Numbered from the stretch's first letter, positions 1-10,255 are shown. The stretch: DNA of 64,000 nt from Ruegeria atlantica (GCF_013033965.1 NZ_WQFE01000001.1:434001-498000), one strand, 5' to 3'. Notes: a model not told the origin generated them from the sequence alone. A program made the numbers and translations.

Positions 1-1389
1 AACATCGGACACGTCGATCTTGTCGAGGTAGCCATTGGTACCGGCGAAGATGACGCAGACGATTTCAGCGTTGGTCAGCGGCGAATACTGCGGCTGTTTC
101 ATCAGCTCGGTCAGACGCGCACCACGGTTCAGCAACTGCTGGGTCGCGGCGTCGAGGTCGGAACCGAACTGCGCAAACGCAGCCATTTCGCGGTACTGAG
201 CCAGTTCCAGCTTAACCGGACCGGCAACCGACTTCATCGAGTTGGTCTGAGCCGAGGAGCCCACACGCGAAACCGACAGACCAGTGTTCACAGCAGGACG
301 GATGCCCTGATAGAACAGTTCGGTTTCAAGGAAGATCTGACCGTCGGTGATCGAGATCACGTTGGTTGGAATAAACGCCGAAACGTCACCGCCCTGAGTT
401 TCGATAACCGGCAGAGCGGTCAGCGAGCCCGCACCGAAGTCTTCGTTCAGCTTCGCCGAACGTTCCAGCAGACGGGAGTGGAGGTAAAAAACGTCACCGG
501 GATAGGCTTCACGTCCGGGCGGACGGCGCAGCAGCAGGGACATCTGACGATAAGACACAGCCTGTTTCGACAGGTCATCATAGATGATCAGCGCGTGGCG
601 ACCGTTGTCGCGGAAGTATTCGGCCATCGCGGTTGCGGCGTAAGGTGCCAGGAACTGCATCGGAGCCGGGTCGGACGCCGTTGCGGCCACAACGATCGAG
701 TAGTCAATCGCGCCGGACTCTTCCAGTTTCTTCACCAGCTGCGCAACGGTCGAACGCTTTTGTCCGATCGCAACGTAAACGCAGTACAGTTTCTTCGACT
801 CGTCGTCGCCTGCAGCGTCGTTGTAGGATTTCTGGTTCAGGATCGCGTCCAGAGCAACGGCGGTTTTACCGGTCTGACGGTCACCAATAATCAGCTCACG
901 CTGGCCACGGCCAATCGGGATCATCGCGTCAACCGATTTCAGGCCGGTTGCCATCGGTTCGTGCACCGATTTACGCGGGATGATGCCGGGGGCTTTGACG
1001 TCTGCAACGCCACGCTTGGTTGCGTTGATCGGGCCTTTTCCGTCCAGCGGGTTGCCCAGACCGTCTACAACGCGGCCCAGCAGCTCGTCACCGATCGGAA
1101 CGTCCACGATCGAGTTGGTACGCTTAACAGTGTCACCTTCTTTGATGTCACGGTCGGAACCGAAGATAACGACACCGACGTTGTCGCTCTCCAGGTTCAG
1201 GGCCATGCCCATGATGCCACCGGGGAATTCGACCATCTCACCGGCTTGCACGTTGTCCAGGCCGTATACACGGGCAATCCCGTCACCGACGCTCAGCACG
1301 CGGCCGATCTCGGCCACTTCGGCTTCCTGACCAAAATTCTTGATCTGGTCCTTCAGGATTGCAGAAATCTCTGCAGCTTGGATTCCCAT
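1..1389 (-). CDS. atpA: ATP synthase F1 subunit alpha (partial, C-terminus off the window)
   Basis: Catalytic-core subunit of the F1Fo ATP synthase on the cytoplasmic face of the inner membrane. Reading the minus strand from the ATG at 1387-1389 gives 463 residues with no stop before the window edge. The start is MGIQAAEIS, the P-loop is GDRQTGKTA near residue 170, and the alpha-subunit signature region around [13 protein letters not shown] is present. The family is about 510 residues, so about 50 C-terminal residues lie outside. The gene abuts atpH: the atpH stop is at 1390-1392, directly before this start, so the two are translated in tandem in the usual atpHAGDC order. Identity is essentially certain. 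Confidence 0.97.
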   Translation of the reverse strand, partial: MGIQAAEISAILKDQIKNFGQEAEVAEIGRVLSVGDGIARVYGLDNVQAGEMVEFPGGIMGMALNLESDNVGVVIFGSDRDIKEGDTVKRTNSIVDVPIGDELLGRVVDGLGNPLDGKGPINATKRGVADVKAPGIIPRKSVHEPMATGLKSVDAMIPIGRGQRELIIGDRQTGKTAVALDAILNQKSYNDAAGDDESKKLYCVYVAIGQKRSTVAQLVKKLEESGAIDYSIVVAATASDPAPMQFLAPYAATAMAEYFRDNGRHALIIYDDLSKQAVSYRQMSLLLRRPPGREAYPGDVFYLHSRLLERSAKLNEDFGAGSLTALPVIETQGGDVSAFIPTNVISITDGQIFLETELFYQGIRPAVNTGLSVSRVGSSAQTNSMKSVAGPVKLELAQYREMAAFAQFGSDLDAATQQLLNRGARLTELMKQPQYSPLTNAEIVCVIFAGTNGYLDKIDVSDV

Positions 1390-1956
1390 TTATCCGACCT
1401 CTTTCATTGCATTCTGTAGGGAGTTCAGCTTCGAACGGATCGAACTATCGATCATTTTCGAGCCCACTTTAACGACAAGACCGCCGATGAGGCTTTCATC
1501 CACGGTCGCATTGATTGTCACGGTCTTGCCCACACGCTCGGACAGCGTTTTGGACAGTTTTTCCATTTGTGTCTTGGTCAGCGCCTTGGCCGACGCAACA
1601 TCGGCGGTCACTTCACCCCGCTCATCAGCCAGCATGTCGCGCAGAACCTGCACCAGTTGCGGCACAACAAACAAACGGCGTTTCTGCGCCATCAGACCCA
1701 GCGTGTTGCGCAGGATGGCGTGCAAACCCATTTTGTCAGCGATTGCGGTAATGGCGCCTTCCTGTTCGGCGCGCGAAACCAGAGGCGATGCAATCAGGTC
1801 GCGCAGTTCGGCGCTGTCGCCCAATGCTGCTGCCAGATCGTTGATTCCGGTTTCCAGACCTGCGAGGTCGTTATTCTCTTTGGCGATCTCAAAGATCGCG
1901 GTGGCATAGCGCTCGGCGATGCCTGTGGAAATCGAAGCTGGTTCGGACACGTCCAC
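1390..1956 (-). CDS. atpH: ATP synthase F1 subunit delta
   Basis: Peripheral-stalk subunit that ties F1 to the b subunits (OSCP/delta family). The 188-residue protein begins MDVSEPASISTGIAERYA and has the typical delta pattern: an N-terminal helical bundle with YATAIFEIAKEN, and a C-terminal segment with GKTVTINATVDESLIGGLVVKVG followed by D-S-S-I-R near the end. Length matches the family. It is the first gene of the atp run visible here and touches atpA with no gap. Its upstream region (1957-2261) holds a hairpin and other candidate control elements. Confidence 0.96.
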   Translation of the reverse strand: MDVSEPASISTGIAERYATAIFEIAKENNDLAGLETGINDLAAALGDSAELRDLIASPLVSRAEQEGAITAIADKMGLHAILRNTLGLMAQKRRLFVVPQLVQVLRDMLADERGEVTADVASAKALTKTQMEKLSKTLSERVGKTVTINATVDESLIGGLVVKVGSKMIDSSIRSKLNSLQNAMKEVG

Positions 1957-2261
1957 CCTTCCGATATTTTGGGCCCCGAATTCGCGTTGCGGCAGCTACC
2001 CCGGGGGCGTGAAGAAACCCCGGCCAGACGGTCGGGGATCAAAATCACCGGGGGTCTAGCAGAGCCGAACCCAGCTAGCAATATATTATCACGGCAACAG
2101 GCTTATCCACAAAATGTTTGATTTCAGTCGCTTAAGGCGGGTGCGACCCTTTTATCCGACTTAAGCGGGCGAAAAATGTTACGAAAGTGTAGGTTTTTGC
2201 GATTCCTGTGTCCTTTTTCCCTCATTTTTTGCGATTTGAAGCGGGAAATGGGCCGCGCGGT
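1957..2261 (-). promoter_or_regulatory. atp operon upstream region with leader hairpin, DnaA-box match and inverted repeat
   Basis: This is a non-coding gap of 305 bases upstream of atpH. Read on the minus strand it holds three things. A hairpin at 2018-2037 has arms CCCCGGCC/GGTCGGGG with one G-T pair and a 4-base loop, about 60 bases before the atpH start. An exact TTATCCACA lies at 2103-2111. An 8-bp perfect inverted repeat, CGCTTAAG (2129-2136) and CTTAAGCG (2160-2167), has centres 31 bases apart. I cannot assign -35/-10 boxes with confidence. The functions are inference; the sequence elements are directly visible. Confidence 0.45.
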
Positions 2262-2996
2262 TCAGGCTGGCTTCAGCAGCCCATCCAGCGCTTTGATTGG
2301 ACGACGTTCCGCATCTTTGGTGACGCTGCCACTGGGCGGACGGATGTGTTTTGTCACCTCAACCATCAGTACACCGCCCGCCATAATCGTGGGTAGCCGT
2401 TGACCGGTCTTTTCGATTAGGTTTGCCGATTTCAACCAGAAACGGCGAAACGATGGTGGAAGGTAAAGCGCCGAGCAATGGCTTTCGGGGATAAAGTGAT
2501 GCGCCTTGAGCTGGCTTTCTAGCTGCGAGGCGGAATAGGGTCGGCCAAAGCCGAACGGGGTCTTGTCGGTCCGCGACCACAACCCCGCCCGGTTGGGCAC
2601 GATAAAGTACGCACGCCCCCCCGGCCCCAACACGCGCCAACACTCGCTCAACAGCTCGCTGGGCCGTTGCGAGGTCTCAAGCCCGTGCATCACGATAAGC
2701 TTATCGACGTGGCCGGTTTCAATCGGCCACAAGGTTTCTTCGGTCAGAACCGACACATTGGGCATACCAGCCGGCCAGGGCATGACACCTTGCGGGCCCG
2801 GCATCAGGCCAATGACGCGGCGGGCATCCGCAAGATAAGGACGCAGCAAAGGTACCGCGAAACCGAATCCTGCCACGGTTTGCCCTTTGGCCTCGGGCCA
2901 ATGCTCAGTCAGACGCCCACGGATCGCCGCCTGCGCGGCACGACCCAGAGTGCTACGATAGTAGAAGTTCCTTAAATCCTGCACATCAAGATGCAT
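2262..2996 (-). CDS. SAM-dependent methyltransferase, class I, substrate unknown
   Basis: The ATG at 2994-2996 gives a 244-residue protein beginning [15 protein letters not shown]. An in-frame extension to 3080 would run into the divergent gloB gene and lacks family-like residues. A Rossmann-type layout is visible: [19 protein letters not shown] near residue 45, then a central segment where KLIVMHGLE precedes the [19 protein letters not shown] stretch typical of Methyltransf_11 proteins. No substrate can be named. It is divergent from gloB, with 61 bases between the start codons, an arrangement I recall from Rhodobacterales. The fold call is firm and the specific role is unknown. Confidence 0.8.
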   Translation of the reverse strand: MHLDVQDLRNFYYRSTLGRAAQAAIRGRLTEHWPEAKGQTVAGFGFAVPLLRPYLADARRVIGLMPGPQGVMPWPAGMPNVSVLTEETLWPIETGHVDKLIVMHGLETSQRPSELLSECWRVLGPGGRAYFIVPNRAGLWSRTDKTPFGFGRPYSASQLESQLKAHHFIPESHCSALYLPPSFRRFWLKSANLIEKTGQRLPTIMAGGVLMVEVTKHIRPPSGSVTKDAERRPIKALDGLLKPA

Positions 2997-3057
2997 TGCA
3001 GACACCCAGTCAATCGGCTTAGCTGGGCGCAGTCTAGCAACGAAAGGGCAAAAGACC

Positions 3058-3825
3058 ATGCCTCTTGAGATCGTCACCATCCCATGTCTCAGCGATAACT
3101 ACGCCTTTCTGGCGCATGATCCCGTTAGCGGCAACACCGCACTGGTCGACGCGCCTGAGGCAGGCCCCATTTTGGCCGAACTGGAAAAACGTGGCTGGGC
3201 TCTGACCCATGTTCTGCTGACCCATCACCATTGGGACCATGTCGATGGCCTGCCCACCATTTTGGAGAGCCACAAAGCCAAAGTGATTGGAGCGGCAGCA
3301 GATGCGCATCGCCTGCCTGCGCTGGATCAGCAGGTCAGCGATGGGGACACATTTGAATTCGGCGGTGAGCCGGTGAAGGTGCTGGACGTTTCCGGCCATA
3401 CAATTGGCCATGTCGCCTATTATTTGCCGGGCAGCGCGGCGGTTTTCACAGCAGACAGCCTCATGGCATTGGGGTGTGGGCGCTTGTTCGAGGGTACAGC
3501 GCCTCAGATGTGGTCTTCTCTCAGCAAGCTGGCCGCCCTGCCCGACGACACACTCGTCTGTTCAGGGCATGAGTACACGCAGTCCAATGCAAAATTCGCT
3601 GTGACCGTCGATCCGGACAACGCTGCATTGCAGCAGCGTGTCGCCGATATCGATCGCGCCCGCGCCGCCGGAGAACCCACCGTGCCGTCATCTCTGGCGC
3701 TCGAAAAGGCTACAAACCCCTTCTTGCGAGCCGCTGACCCGTCGATACAGGCACATTTGGGCATGCAGAACGCGAAGCCCGCTGAAGTTTTTGCGGAAAT
3801 CAGGGCTAGAAAAGACCGCTTCTAA
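3058..3825 (+). CDS. gloB: Hydroxyacylglutathione hydrolase (glyoxalase II)
   Basis: Hydrolyses S-lactoylglutathione to D-lactate and glutathione in the cytoplasmic methylglyoxal detoxification pathway. The 255-residue length matches the family. It carries the metallo-beta-lactamase motif THHHWDH at residues 55-61, later metal ligands in [11 protein letters not shown] and [14 protein letters not shown], and the C-terminal glyoxalase II segment ending E-I-R-A-R-K-D-R-F. The start is the ATG at 3058. There is no tight operon: clpA begins 172 bases downstream. Confidence 0.95.
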   Translation: MPLEIVTIPCLSDNYAFLAHDPVSGNTALVDAPEAGPILAELEKRGWALTHVLLTHHHWDHVDGLPTILESHKAKVIGAAADAHRLPALDQQVSDGDTFEFGGEPVKVLDVSGHTIGHVAYYLPGSAAVFTADSLMALGCGRLFEGTAPQMWSSLSKLAALPDDTLVCSGHEYTQSNAKFAVTVDPDNAALQQRVADIDRARAAGEPTVPSSLALEKATNPFLRAADPSIQAHLGMQNAKPAEVFAEIRARKDRF

Positions 3826-3997
3826 TACCCAAATTGCCTTCCTCACGGCCACGGTCACGTTAAATGTGACTGTCAAGAGTAAGAAAACCCTTGAAGCCGG
3901 GCCACGATCAACCAAACTCTAATAGTATGAGGACATGGTTGGATGGGGTACCGGCCGAAGCCTGCCCCTTTTCGACCCAAGACAGAGGAGCACCCGC

Positions 3998-6322
3998 GTG
4001 CCTTCATTCTCGAGCACATTAGAACAAGCCATCCACGCGGCCTTGGCGGCTGCGAATGAACGGCGTCACGAATTTGCCACGCTAGAGCATCTGCTTCTGG
4101 CGTTGCTTGAAGAACCCGACGCGATCCGTGTCATGAAAGCCTGCAGCGTCGATCTGGACGAACTGCGCAGCACCCTGGTCGAGTTCATTGACGAAGACCT
4201 TTCCAACCTGGTCACGGACATTGACGGTTCTGAGGCCGTGCCAACGGCCGCCTTCCAGCGCGTTATTCAGCGCGCAGCGATCCACGTCCAAAGTTCAGGC
4301 CGGACTGAAGTAACCGGCGCGAACGTGCTGGTTGCGATCTTCGCCGAACGCGAAAGCAATGCCGCCTATTTCCTGCAGGAACAGGATATGACCCGCTATG
4401 ACGCCGTGAACTTCATCGCGCATGGTGTGGCCAAGGACCCCGCCTACGGCGAGAACCGCTCAGTTTCCGGCGCAGATCAGGTCGAAGAAGAGGTTCAATC
4501 CGGCTCTGCCGAGGGCGATCAGAAAGAAAGTGCGCTTGGAAAGTACTGCATTGATCTGAACGCGAAATCGCGTGCGGGCGATGTGGACCCGCTGATCGGT
4601 CGCGCCGATGAGGTCGAGCGTTGTATTCAGGTGCTATGCCGCCGTCGCAAGAACAACCCGCTGCTGGTGGGTGATCCGGGCGTGGGCAAAACGGCCATCG
4701 CGGAAGGTCTGGCGCACAAGATCGTCGGTGGCGAAGCGCCGGATGTGTTGTCTGAGACTACGATCTATTCCCTCGACATGGGCGCTCTGCTTGCAGGCAC
4801 GCGTTATCGCGGTGACTTCGAGGAACGTCTGAAAGCGGTCGTGACCGAGCTGGAAGACCACCCCGACGCCGTGTTGTTCATCGATGAGATTCACACCGTG
4901 ATTGGTGCCGGTGCCACTTCGGGCGGCGCGATGGACGCGTCGAACCTGCTGAAACCTGCCTTGCAGGGCGGCAAGCTGCGCACCATGGGCTCGACCACAT
5001 ATAAGGAGTTCCGTCAACATTTCGAAAAAGACCGCGCGCTCAGCCGCCGGTTCCAGAAGATCGACGTGAATGAACCTTCGGTCGAAGACAGCGTAAAAAT
5101 CCTGCGCGGTCTCAAGCCCTACTTCGAAGAGCATCATGAGATCAAGTATACCGCTGACGCCATCAAGACTGCGGTAGAGCTGTCCGCTCGCTATATCAAT
5201 GACCGCAAACTGCCCGACAAGGCCATCGACGTAATCGATGAGGCCGGAGCGGCGCAGCATCTCGTTGCAGAAAGCAAACGGCGCAAGACTATCGGGGTCA
5301 AGGAAATCGAGGCGGTCGTCGCCAAGATCGCCCGCATCCCGCCCAAGAACGTCACCAAGGACGATGCCGAGGTGCTGAAAGACCTCGAAGCCTCGTTGAA
5401 ACGTGTGGTGTTTGGCCAGGATCTGGCGATCGAGGCACTGTCCAGCGCGATCAAATTGGCCCGTGCTGGTCTGCGTGAGCCCGAAAAACCCATCGGCAAC
5501 TACCTGTTCGCCGGCCCGACTGGCGTGGGTAAAACCGAGGTCGCGAAACAGCTGGCAGATACACTGGGTGTGGAACTGCTGCGGTTCGACATGTCGGAAT
5601 ACATGGAGAAACACGCTGTTTCCCGTCTGATCGGTGCGCCTCCGGGCTATGTTGGGTTTGACCAAGGTGGCCTGCTGACGGATGGCGTCGACCAGCATCC
5701 GCATTGTGTACTGTTGCTGGACGAGATTGAGAAAGCGCACCCGGACGTGTTCAACATCCTGTTGCAGGTGATGGATCACGGTGAACTGACCGATCACAAC
5801 GGTCGCACGGTGAATTTCCGCAACGTGGTTCTGATCATGACCTCGAACGCGGGTGCGCAGGAACAGGCCAAGGCCGCCATCGGCTTTGGCCGCGACCGCC
5901 GCGAGGGCGAGGATACCGCTGCCATCGAGCGGATGTTCACGCCGGAATTCCGCAACCGTCTGGATGCCGTGATATCCTTCGCGCCGCTGCCGAAAGAGGT
6001 CATCCTGCAGGTTGTCGAGAAATTCGTCCTGCAGCTTGAGGCGCAATTGCTGGATCGAAATGTGACCATCGACCTGACCCCCAAAGCCGCCGAATGGCTG
6101 GCGGACAAAGGGTATGACGATAAAATGGGTGCGCGTCCATTGGGCCGCGTCATTCAGGAACACATCAAGAAGCCTCTGGCCGAAGAGTTGCTGTTCGGCA
6201 AGCTGGCCAAAGGCGGCGTGGTTCGCGTTTCCGTCAAGAAGGGCGATTTGAACCTGCAAATCCTTGGTCCTGATCAACCACGTATTCCAGGCGACAAGCC
6301 TCCGCTTTTGACCGCGGATTAA
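3998..6322 (+). CDS. clpA: ATP-dependent Clp protease ATP-binding subunit ClpA
   Basis: Hexameric AAA+ unfoldase that feeds substrates to ClpP. I choose the GTG at 3998: GACAGAGGAG lies 7 bases before it, and the product (about 774 residues) then begins (M)[15 protein letters not shown], the normal ClpA N-terminus. A longer in-frame start at 3935 adds residues unlike the family. Order of parts: ClpN repeat domain; AAA1 with Walker A GDPGVGKT near residue 225 and Walker B FIDEIH; AAA2 with GPTGVGKT near residue 506 and [13 protein letters not shown]; a ClpP-docking loop candidate AAIGFGRD; and a D2-small domain. The adaptor gene clpS, often placed just before clpA, is not in the upstream gap. 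Confidence 0.96.
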   Translation: MPSFSSTLEQAIHAALAAANERRHEFATLEHLLLALLEEPDAIRVMKACSVDLDELRSTLVEFIDEDLSNLVTDIDGSEAVPTAAFQRVIQRAAIHVQSSGRTEVTGANVLVAIFAERESNAAYFLQEQDMTRYDAVNFIAHGVAKDPAYGENRSVSGADQVEEEVQSGSAEGDQKESALGKYCIDLNAKSRAGDVDPLIGRADEVERCIQVLCRRRKNNPLLVGDPGVGKTAIAEGLAHKIVGGEAPDVLSETTIYSLDMGALLAGTRYRGDFEERLKAVVTELEDHPDAVLFIDEIHTVIGAGATSGGAMDASNLLKPALQGGKLRTMGSTTYKEFRQHFEKDRALSRRFQKIDVNEPSVEDSVKILRGLKPYFEEHHEIKYTADAIKTAVELSARYINDRKLPDKAIDVIDEAGAAQHLVAESKRRKTIGVKEIEAVVAKIARIPPKNVTKDDAEVLKDLEASLKRVVFGQDLAIEALSSAIKLARAGLREPEKPIGNYLFAGPTGVGKTEVAKQLADTLGVELLRFDMSEYMEKHAVSRLIGAPPGYVGFDQGGLLTDGVDQHPHCVLLLDEIEKAHPDVFNILLQVMDHGELTDHNGRTVNFRNVVLIMTSNAGAQEQAKAAIGFGRDRREGEDTAAIERMFTPEFRNRLDAVISFAPLPKEVILQVVEKFVLQLEAQLLDRNVTIDLTPKAAEWLADKGYDDKMGARPLGRVIQEHIKKPLAEELLFGKLAKGGVVRVSVKKGDLNLQILGPDQPRIPGDKPPLLTAD

Positions 6323-6347
6323 GTCCGCTACCGCCCAACAAAATTAG

Positions 6348-6375
6348 TCGCCCGGTTTGTCCAACAGCCGGGCGA
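6348..6375 (+). terminator. Probable Rho-independent terminator of clpA
   Basis: An 8-bp perfect stem TCGCCCGG (6348-6355) / CCGGGCGA (6368-6375) has a 12-base loop and is followed by TTTCATTT. It begins 26 bases after the clpA stop. The T tract is imperfect, so termination strength is uncertain. Confidence 0.6.
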
Positions 6376-6459
6376 TTTCATTTCCGCCGCAAACGATTTC
6401 GACGGAACAGCCATGCCTGTGCGTTTCAATATCACAGTTGAACCGCAAAGGAGATCTTG

Positions 6460-7347
6460 ATGACCAGAACCGTCGCTGTTTGGAGTGTTGCTTTCGCTCT
6501 TTCCGCTGTTGCCGCCATTGCAACCGCCCAGCACAGATTTCGGTATCACGACGAAACAGAAACGCGACCGCTGCGCCTGCAGGCCGCAACGGTTGATCCA
6601 GGAAACAGCCACTCTGAGATCTCCGCGACCCACGACACTTTGCGCGTCTCGGCCAATGGGATCCCCGATCACCTTGTCGGGCGCTTTCCAAACCGGGGCA
6701 ACCCGCACAGGATTTCCGAACAACGCATCAACCTGAAGGTGCCGACCAATCCGCAGTCCAATGGATCCACGACCCCGCTCGAAATGGGATGGAATTTTGG
6801 TGTGTCTCTGAACGGGGTCGTATTTGACCCGCTGGCTGCTGAATTCTGGCAGGGCAATCCCCGTTCGGGCTGGTCCTACAATGCGCTTGGGGGCGCGATT
6901 ACGCTGGGGTTCGACGAGAACTATGCGCATGTTCAACCCAATGGAAAATACCATTACCACGGCATCCCCACGGGTTTTATTGAACTGCTGAACTATTCAC
7001 CCAGCCGTCATTCACCGCTAATCGGATACGCCGCTGACGGCTTTCCGATCTATGCGATGACTGGTGTTGTGGACGGGGAAGTGACGCAAATGAAGTCTTC
7101 CTATCAGCTGAAAAGCGGCAATCGCCCCGGAGGGGAGAAGCCCAGCGGTAAACATGATGGCACGTTCAACGAAGACTATACCTATGTCGCGGGTGCCGGA
7201 AATCTGGATGAATGTAACGGAGCCTTTACGGTTTCGCCTGAATATCCATCGGGAACATATGCCTATTTCCTGACCGAAAGTTACCCGGTCATCCCGCGCT
7301 GCTTTGCTGGTAAGCCGGATAACAGCTTTCGGTTCGGTCGTCGCTGA
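6460..7347 (+). CDS. YHYH domain-containing secreted protein
   Basis: The ATG at 6460 follows AAAGGAG at 6447-6453 with good spacing; the preceding TTG codon at 6457 is not needed. The 295-residue product starts with an export signal (MTRTVAVWSVAFALSAVAA, Ala-rich cleavage region near residue 24). It carries the diagnostic YHYH tetrapeptide near residues 164-167 within NGKYHYHGIP, and the ending CNGAFTVSPEYPSGTYAYFLT typical of the YHYH family (PF14240). Members are exported proteins of unclear biochemical function. It is a single gene between the clpA terminator and the convergent OmpA-like gene. Confidence 0.88.
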   Translation: MTRTVAVWSVAFALSAVAAIATAQHRFRYHDETETRPLRLQAATVDPGNSHSEISATHDTLRVSANGIPDHLVGRFPNRGNPHRISEQRINLKVPTNPQSNGSTTPLEMGWNFGVSLNGVVFDPLAAEFWQGNPRSGWSYNALGGAITLGFDENYAHVQPNGKYHYHGIPTGFIELLNYSPSRHSPLIGYAADGFPIYAMTGVVDGEVTQMKSSYQLKSGNRPGGEKPSGKHDGTFNEDYTYVAGAGNLDECNGAFTVSPEYPSGTYAYFLTESYPVIPRCFAGKPDNSFRFGRR

Positions 7348-7372
7348 CCCGTACCTTTAACGAGTGCCTCGG

Positions 7373-9073
7373 TTACCTTTCGGTGAGTTTCAGCTCGATT
7401 CGGCGGTTTTGTGCCCGGGCCTCCGGGGTGTCCGCCGGGTTTACGGGCTGGAACTCACCAAACCCGTTTGCGGCCAGCCTGTTCGGCGGGATGCCCAGCG
7501 CATCGACCATGTAGCGCACCACTGACAAGGCACGGCCCTGGCTAAGCTCCCAGTTGTCGCGATAGCGCCCGGAACCGGCAAGTGGCACATTATCGGTGTG
7601 ACCATCGACGCGGATCACCCAATTCAGACCCTCGGGGATTTCAGCCGCGACGCTGCGCAGGATATTGGCCACCTTGGCGACCTCCTGCTGTCCGACCGGT
7701 GACAAAACGGCCGAACCGGTGTCAAACAGAACTTCGGACGAGAACACAAATCGGTCGCCTTCTATGCGAACGCCTTCCTCATCCCCAAGCACGTCGCGCA
7801 GCCTTCCAAAGAACTCTGAGCGGTAGCGCTGCAGGTCTTCGGCCTGCGCTGCCAGTTCCTGATTTTGGCCAGACAAAGCTTCAGCCTCGGCTTCCAATCG
7901 GATTCGTTCAGCCTCTTCCAGAAGACGCCGTCGACGCTCTTCCGAGGCTGCGCGGGCCAAAGCCGCGTTCAGGTCCTGGCCCAGGGTCTGAATGCGAATG
8001 TCCGCAGCCGCATTGCGCTCTTCATAGTCGTCCAACAGGGCCTGCAACCCGCCAAGTTGTTGGCGGAGCGCTGCCATCTGCTGGTTTAACAATGCCGTTT
8101 CTCGCTGCGCTTTTGCGGAAATCGTTTTCTCGGCAGAAATCGTTTCACGAGCCACAGCCAATAGGTTCGCGCGTTCCTCGGCTAGCGAACGCTGCGTTTG
8201 AGCCTCAGCCTGTGCCTCGGTCTGTGCAGCCAAGGCGGCTTGTAGTTGCGCCTGCAGCTCATTCGTGTCCAGCGCACCAAATTGGCGCTCAAGCTCGGCC
8301 TTGGCCGCCTGTGCAGCGGCAAGCAGGGTCAGCGTATCCTCAGCTTCCTTGCGCTGCGCTTCCAGTGCCAATGTCATCGCCGTCAGCTCGGCATCTGCGT
8401 CCTGCAAACGGTTGCGCAGGTTTTCGGCGGCGGCGGCCTCGGCCAGTTTGGCGGCTTCTTCCGCGCCAAGCTGTTCTTCCAGTTCACTGATCCGGGTGGA
8501 TTGCGCCGCATCGCTTTGTTCAAGGTCTGCAACCAAAGCCTCCAGCGCCTCGCGTTGGGCTGCCGCCAGCCGGGCGGCTTCAGCCTGTTCGTCGATCTCT
8601 GACCGGCTTTGCGCCAGTGCAAGGTTCAACGCCTCTTGGTCTTCCAGCAGTTTGGCCCGCTGAGCTTCCAATGTTGCGATTGCGCCGCGAGCCCGTTCCT
8701 GATCCGTCAGAAGCGCGGCGACCTGAGCTTCGAAATCCGTAATCCGCGCCTGAGACAGGGCCAAGTCTACTTCAGCCCGCGCCAGCGTATCCTCGGTTTG
8801 CGACAGGGTCGCGTTCAACGCCCCAAGGCGCGCCTCCAAACGGCTATTCTCCCGCTCTTCCAAACCCAATGCCCCGGCCAGCGCCGCGACTTCATCAGAT
8901 AATGCGGTTAGTTCGTCTTCTTGCCCGGAAATGGTTTCACGTAACACGAACTGAACCACCATAAAGATGGTCAGAACAAAGGTCAGCACCATCAGCAACC
9001 CAGTGATCGCGTCAACAAAGCCCGGCCAAACCGAGCCCTGGAAACGCTGACCTGTGCGGCGGGACAGAGCCAT
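7373..9073 (-). CDS. OmpA/MotB-type peptidoglycan-binding protein with long coiled coil
   Basis: A 566-residue protein with one transmembrane helix near residues 20-45 (SVWPGFVDAITGLLMVLTFV), a very long Ala/Glu/Gln-rich coiled coil (about 50-420), and a C-terminal OmpA domain (about 430-566) with DGHTDNVPL, NWELSQGRA and the ending NRRIELKLTER. The Asp early in the membrane helix (V-D-A-I-T) sits where MotB keeps its proton-binding Asp. The partner gene for a MotA/ExbB-like channel lies 3 bases upstream on the same strand. No flagellar genes are nearby, so a stator-like complex spanning inner membrane to peptidoglycan is my inference. The cellular task is unknown. Confidence 0.85.
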   Translation of the reverse strand: MALSRRTGQRFQGSVWPGFVDAITGLLMVLTFVLTIFMVVQFVLRETISGQEDELTALSDEVAALAGALGLEERENSRLEARLGALNATLSQTEDTLARAEVDLALSQARITDFEAQVAALLTDQERARGAIATLEAQRAKLLEDQEALNLALAQSRSEIDEQAEAARLAAAQREALEALVADLEQSDAAQSTRISELEEQLGAEEAAKLAEAAAAENLRNRLQDADAELTAMTLALEAQRKEAEDTLTLLAAAQAAKAELERQFGALDTNELQAQLQAALAAQTEAQAEAQTQRSLAEERANLLAVARETISAEKTISAKAQRETALLNQQMAALRQQLGGLQALLDDYEERNAAADIRIQTLGQDLNAALARAASEERRRRLLEEAERIRLEAEAEALSGQNQELAAQAEDLQRYRSEFFGRLRDVLGDEEGVRIEGDRFVFSSEVLFDTGSAVLSPVGQQEVAKVANILRSVAAEIPEGLNWVIRVDGHTDNVPLAGSGRYRDNWELSQGRALSVVRYMVDALGIPPNRLAANGFGEFQPVNPADTPEARAQNRRIELKLTER

Positions 9074-9076
9074 AGA

Positions 9077-10255
9077 TTACTCTCCTTCCGGAGCGGTGCG
9101 CACGGCGCCTCGGGGCAATGTCAGGGCTTTGACCAGCAATTCGATATCCTTGCGCAGCTCGCTCATGCTTTCCTGACGCCCGGCCGAGATTTCTTCGAGG
9201 ATACGCAAAAGCTGAACGTCCATCGACCGCAGACGCATTCGGCTTTCGGCGTCAATTCCATCCCCTGTTCCCTGATCACGCATGTGATCCAGCAAGGCGT
9301 CTTGCCCAAGGGCCACGCGTTCCAATGCGGACGTCACCCCTTCGGATTCGGACTGGCGCACATTCATCTCACCGATCGCGTCAACCAATTGGCCCAGTTT
9401 GACCGAAACGGCAGCCCGGTCAGATTCCTGCGCCGAAAACAGGTCCTGCAGCGCGTCCATCTGTTCAGACATCGCGTCCAGAACAGGTGTGAGAACCGCA
9501 ATCTCTGCGCCGCCTTCTTCTGCCGCGGCAAAGCCAACGCGGGTGATCGAGGACAACCATTCCTCAAGCTCGCGGTAAAACCGGTTTTGACCGTGTCCTG
9601 CGAACAGTTCCAACAGACCGACGATCAATGATCCCGCAAGACCAAGCAGTGATGAACCGAATGCCACCCCCATGCCTTGCAACTGGGCCTCAAGGCCCAC
9701 CATCAGGCGGTTGAAAACGGCCAGTCCTTCTTCGCCTTCTTGGGGGTTCAGGCTGCGAATCGTGTCGACAATGGCCGGGACCGTGGTTGCCAACCCAAAG
9801 AACGTCCCCAAAAGACCCAAGTAGATCAGAACATTGGTGATATAGCGCGTGATCTCACGCTCTTCCTCAACGCGTTCAGCGACCGAATCCAGTATCGACC
9901 GAGTCGAACTGGAGCTGATCTGCGACCGCGCACCGCGTTCGCGCAGCAACGAGGCCAAAGGCGCCAGCAATTGCGGCGTGCGCGCGTCTTCGCGGACAAC
10001 GCCGCCAACAAATGCCTCAATCCACCGGACTGAGCCAATCAGCTGTGTCACCTGATAGAAACAGGCGAAGACGCCGATAATAAATACCAGAATGATAAAA
10101 CCGTTCAGGTAGGGATTGGCCTGAAACACCGGCATTACATAAGGCAGCGCCATGAAGACGCCCAAACCCGCCAACCCAATTGCGACCAACATCATCACAA
10201 TCTGACGGATGGGATGCGAGAAATGGGGTCTCGCGCCCTGATGTGCCTGCGCCAT
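9077..10255 (-). CDS. MotA/TolQ/ExbB-family proton channel protein
   Basis: A 392-residue membrane protein with four hydrophobic segments: about 15-37, 50-72, 141-165 (NVLIYLGLLGTFFGLATTV) and 197-220 (GVAFGSSLLGLAGSLIVG). The last two fit the conserved MotA_ExbB core. A cytoplasmic C-terminal tail of about 170 residues is rich in charged helices. The downstream OmpA/MotB-like gene follows after 3 bases, so they almost certainly work as a pair coupling ion flow to a wall-anchored rod. It is longer than TolQ or ExbB (about 230-245 residues). The start ATG at 10253-10255 is supported by the family-like N-terminus. Confidence 0.85.
   Translation of the reverse strand: MAQAHQGARPHFSHPIRQIVMMLVAIGLAGLGVFMALPYVMPVFQANPYLNGFIILVFIIGVFACFYQVTQLIGSVRWIEAFVGGVVREDARTPQLLAPLASLLRERGARSQISSSSTRSILDSVAERVEEEREITRYITNVLIYLGLLGTFFGLATTVPAIVDTIRSLNPQEGEEGLAVFNRLMVGLEAQLQGMGVAFGSSLLGLAGSLIVGLLELFAGHGQNRFYRELEEWLSSITRVGFAAAEEGGAEIAVLTPVLDAMSEQMDALQDLFSAQESDRAAVSVKLGQLVDAIGEMNVRQSESEGVTSALERVALGQDALLDHMRDQGTGDGIDAESRMRLRSMDVQLLRILEEISAGRQESMSELRKDIELLVKALTLPRGAVRTAPEGE

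Noticed and set aside
478..1419. 313-residue plus-strand frame opposite atpA
   Set aside because: Antisense shadow of atpA, with low-complexity composition and no family content.
3851..3870. GTCAC/GTGAC hairpin after gloB as a terminator
   Set aside because: Short 5-bp stem with no T run.
4634..6277. 547-residue minus-strand frame inside clpA
   Set aside because: Antisense shadow of a clear ClpA coding region; composition typical of such mirror frames.
7373..10255. Zorya-type defence system (ZorA/ZorB)
   Set aside because: Only the MotA/OmpA pair is present. No ZorC, ZorD or ZorE-like gene flanks it, and the OmpA protein is far longer than ZorB.
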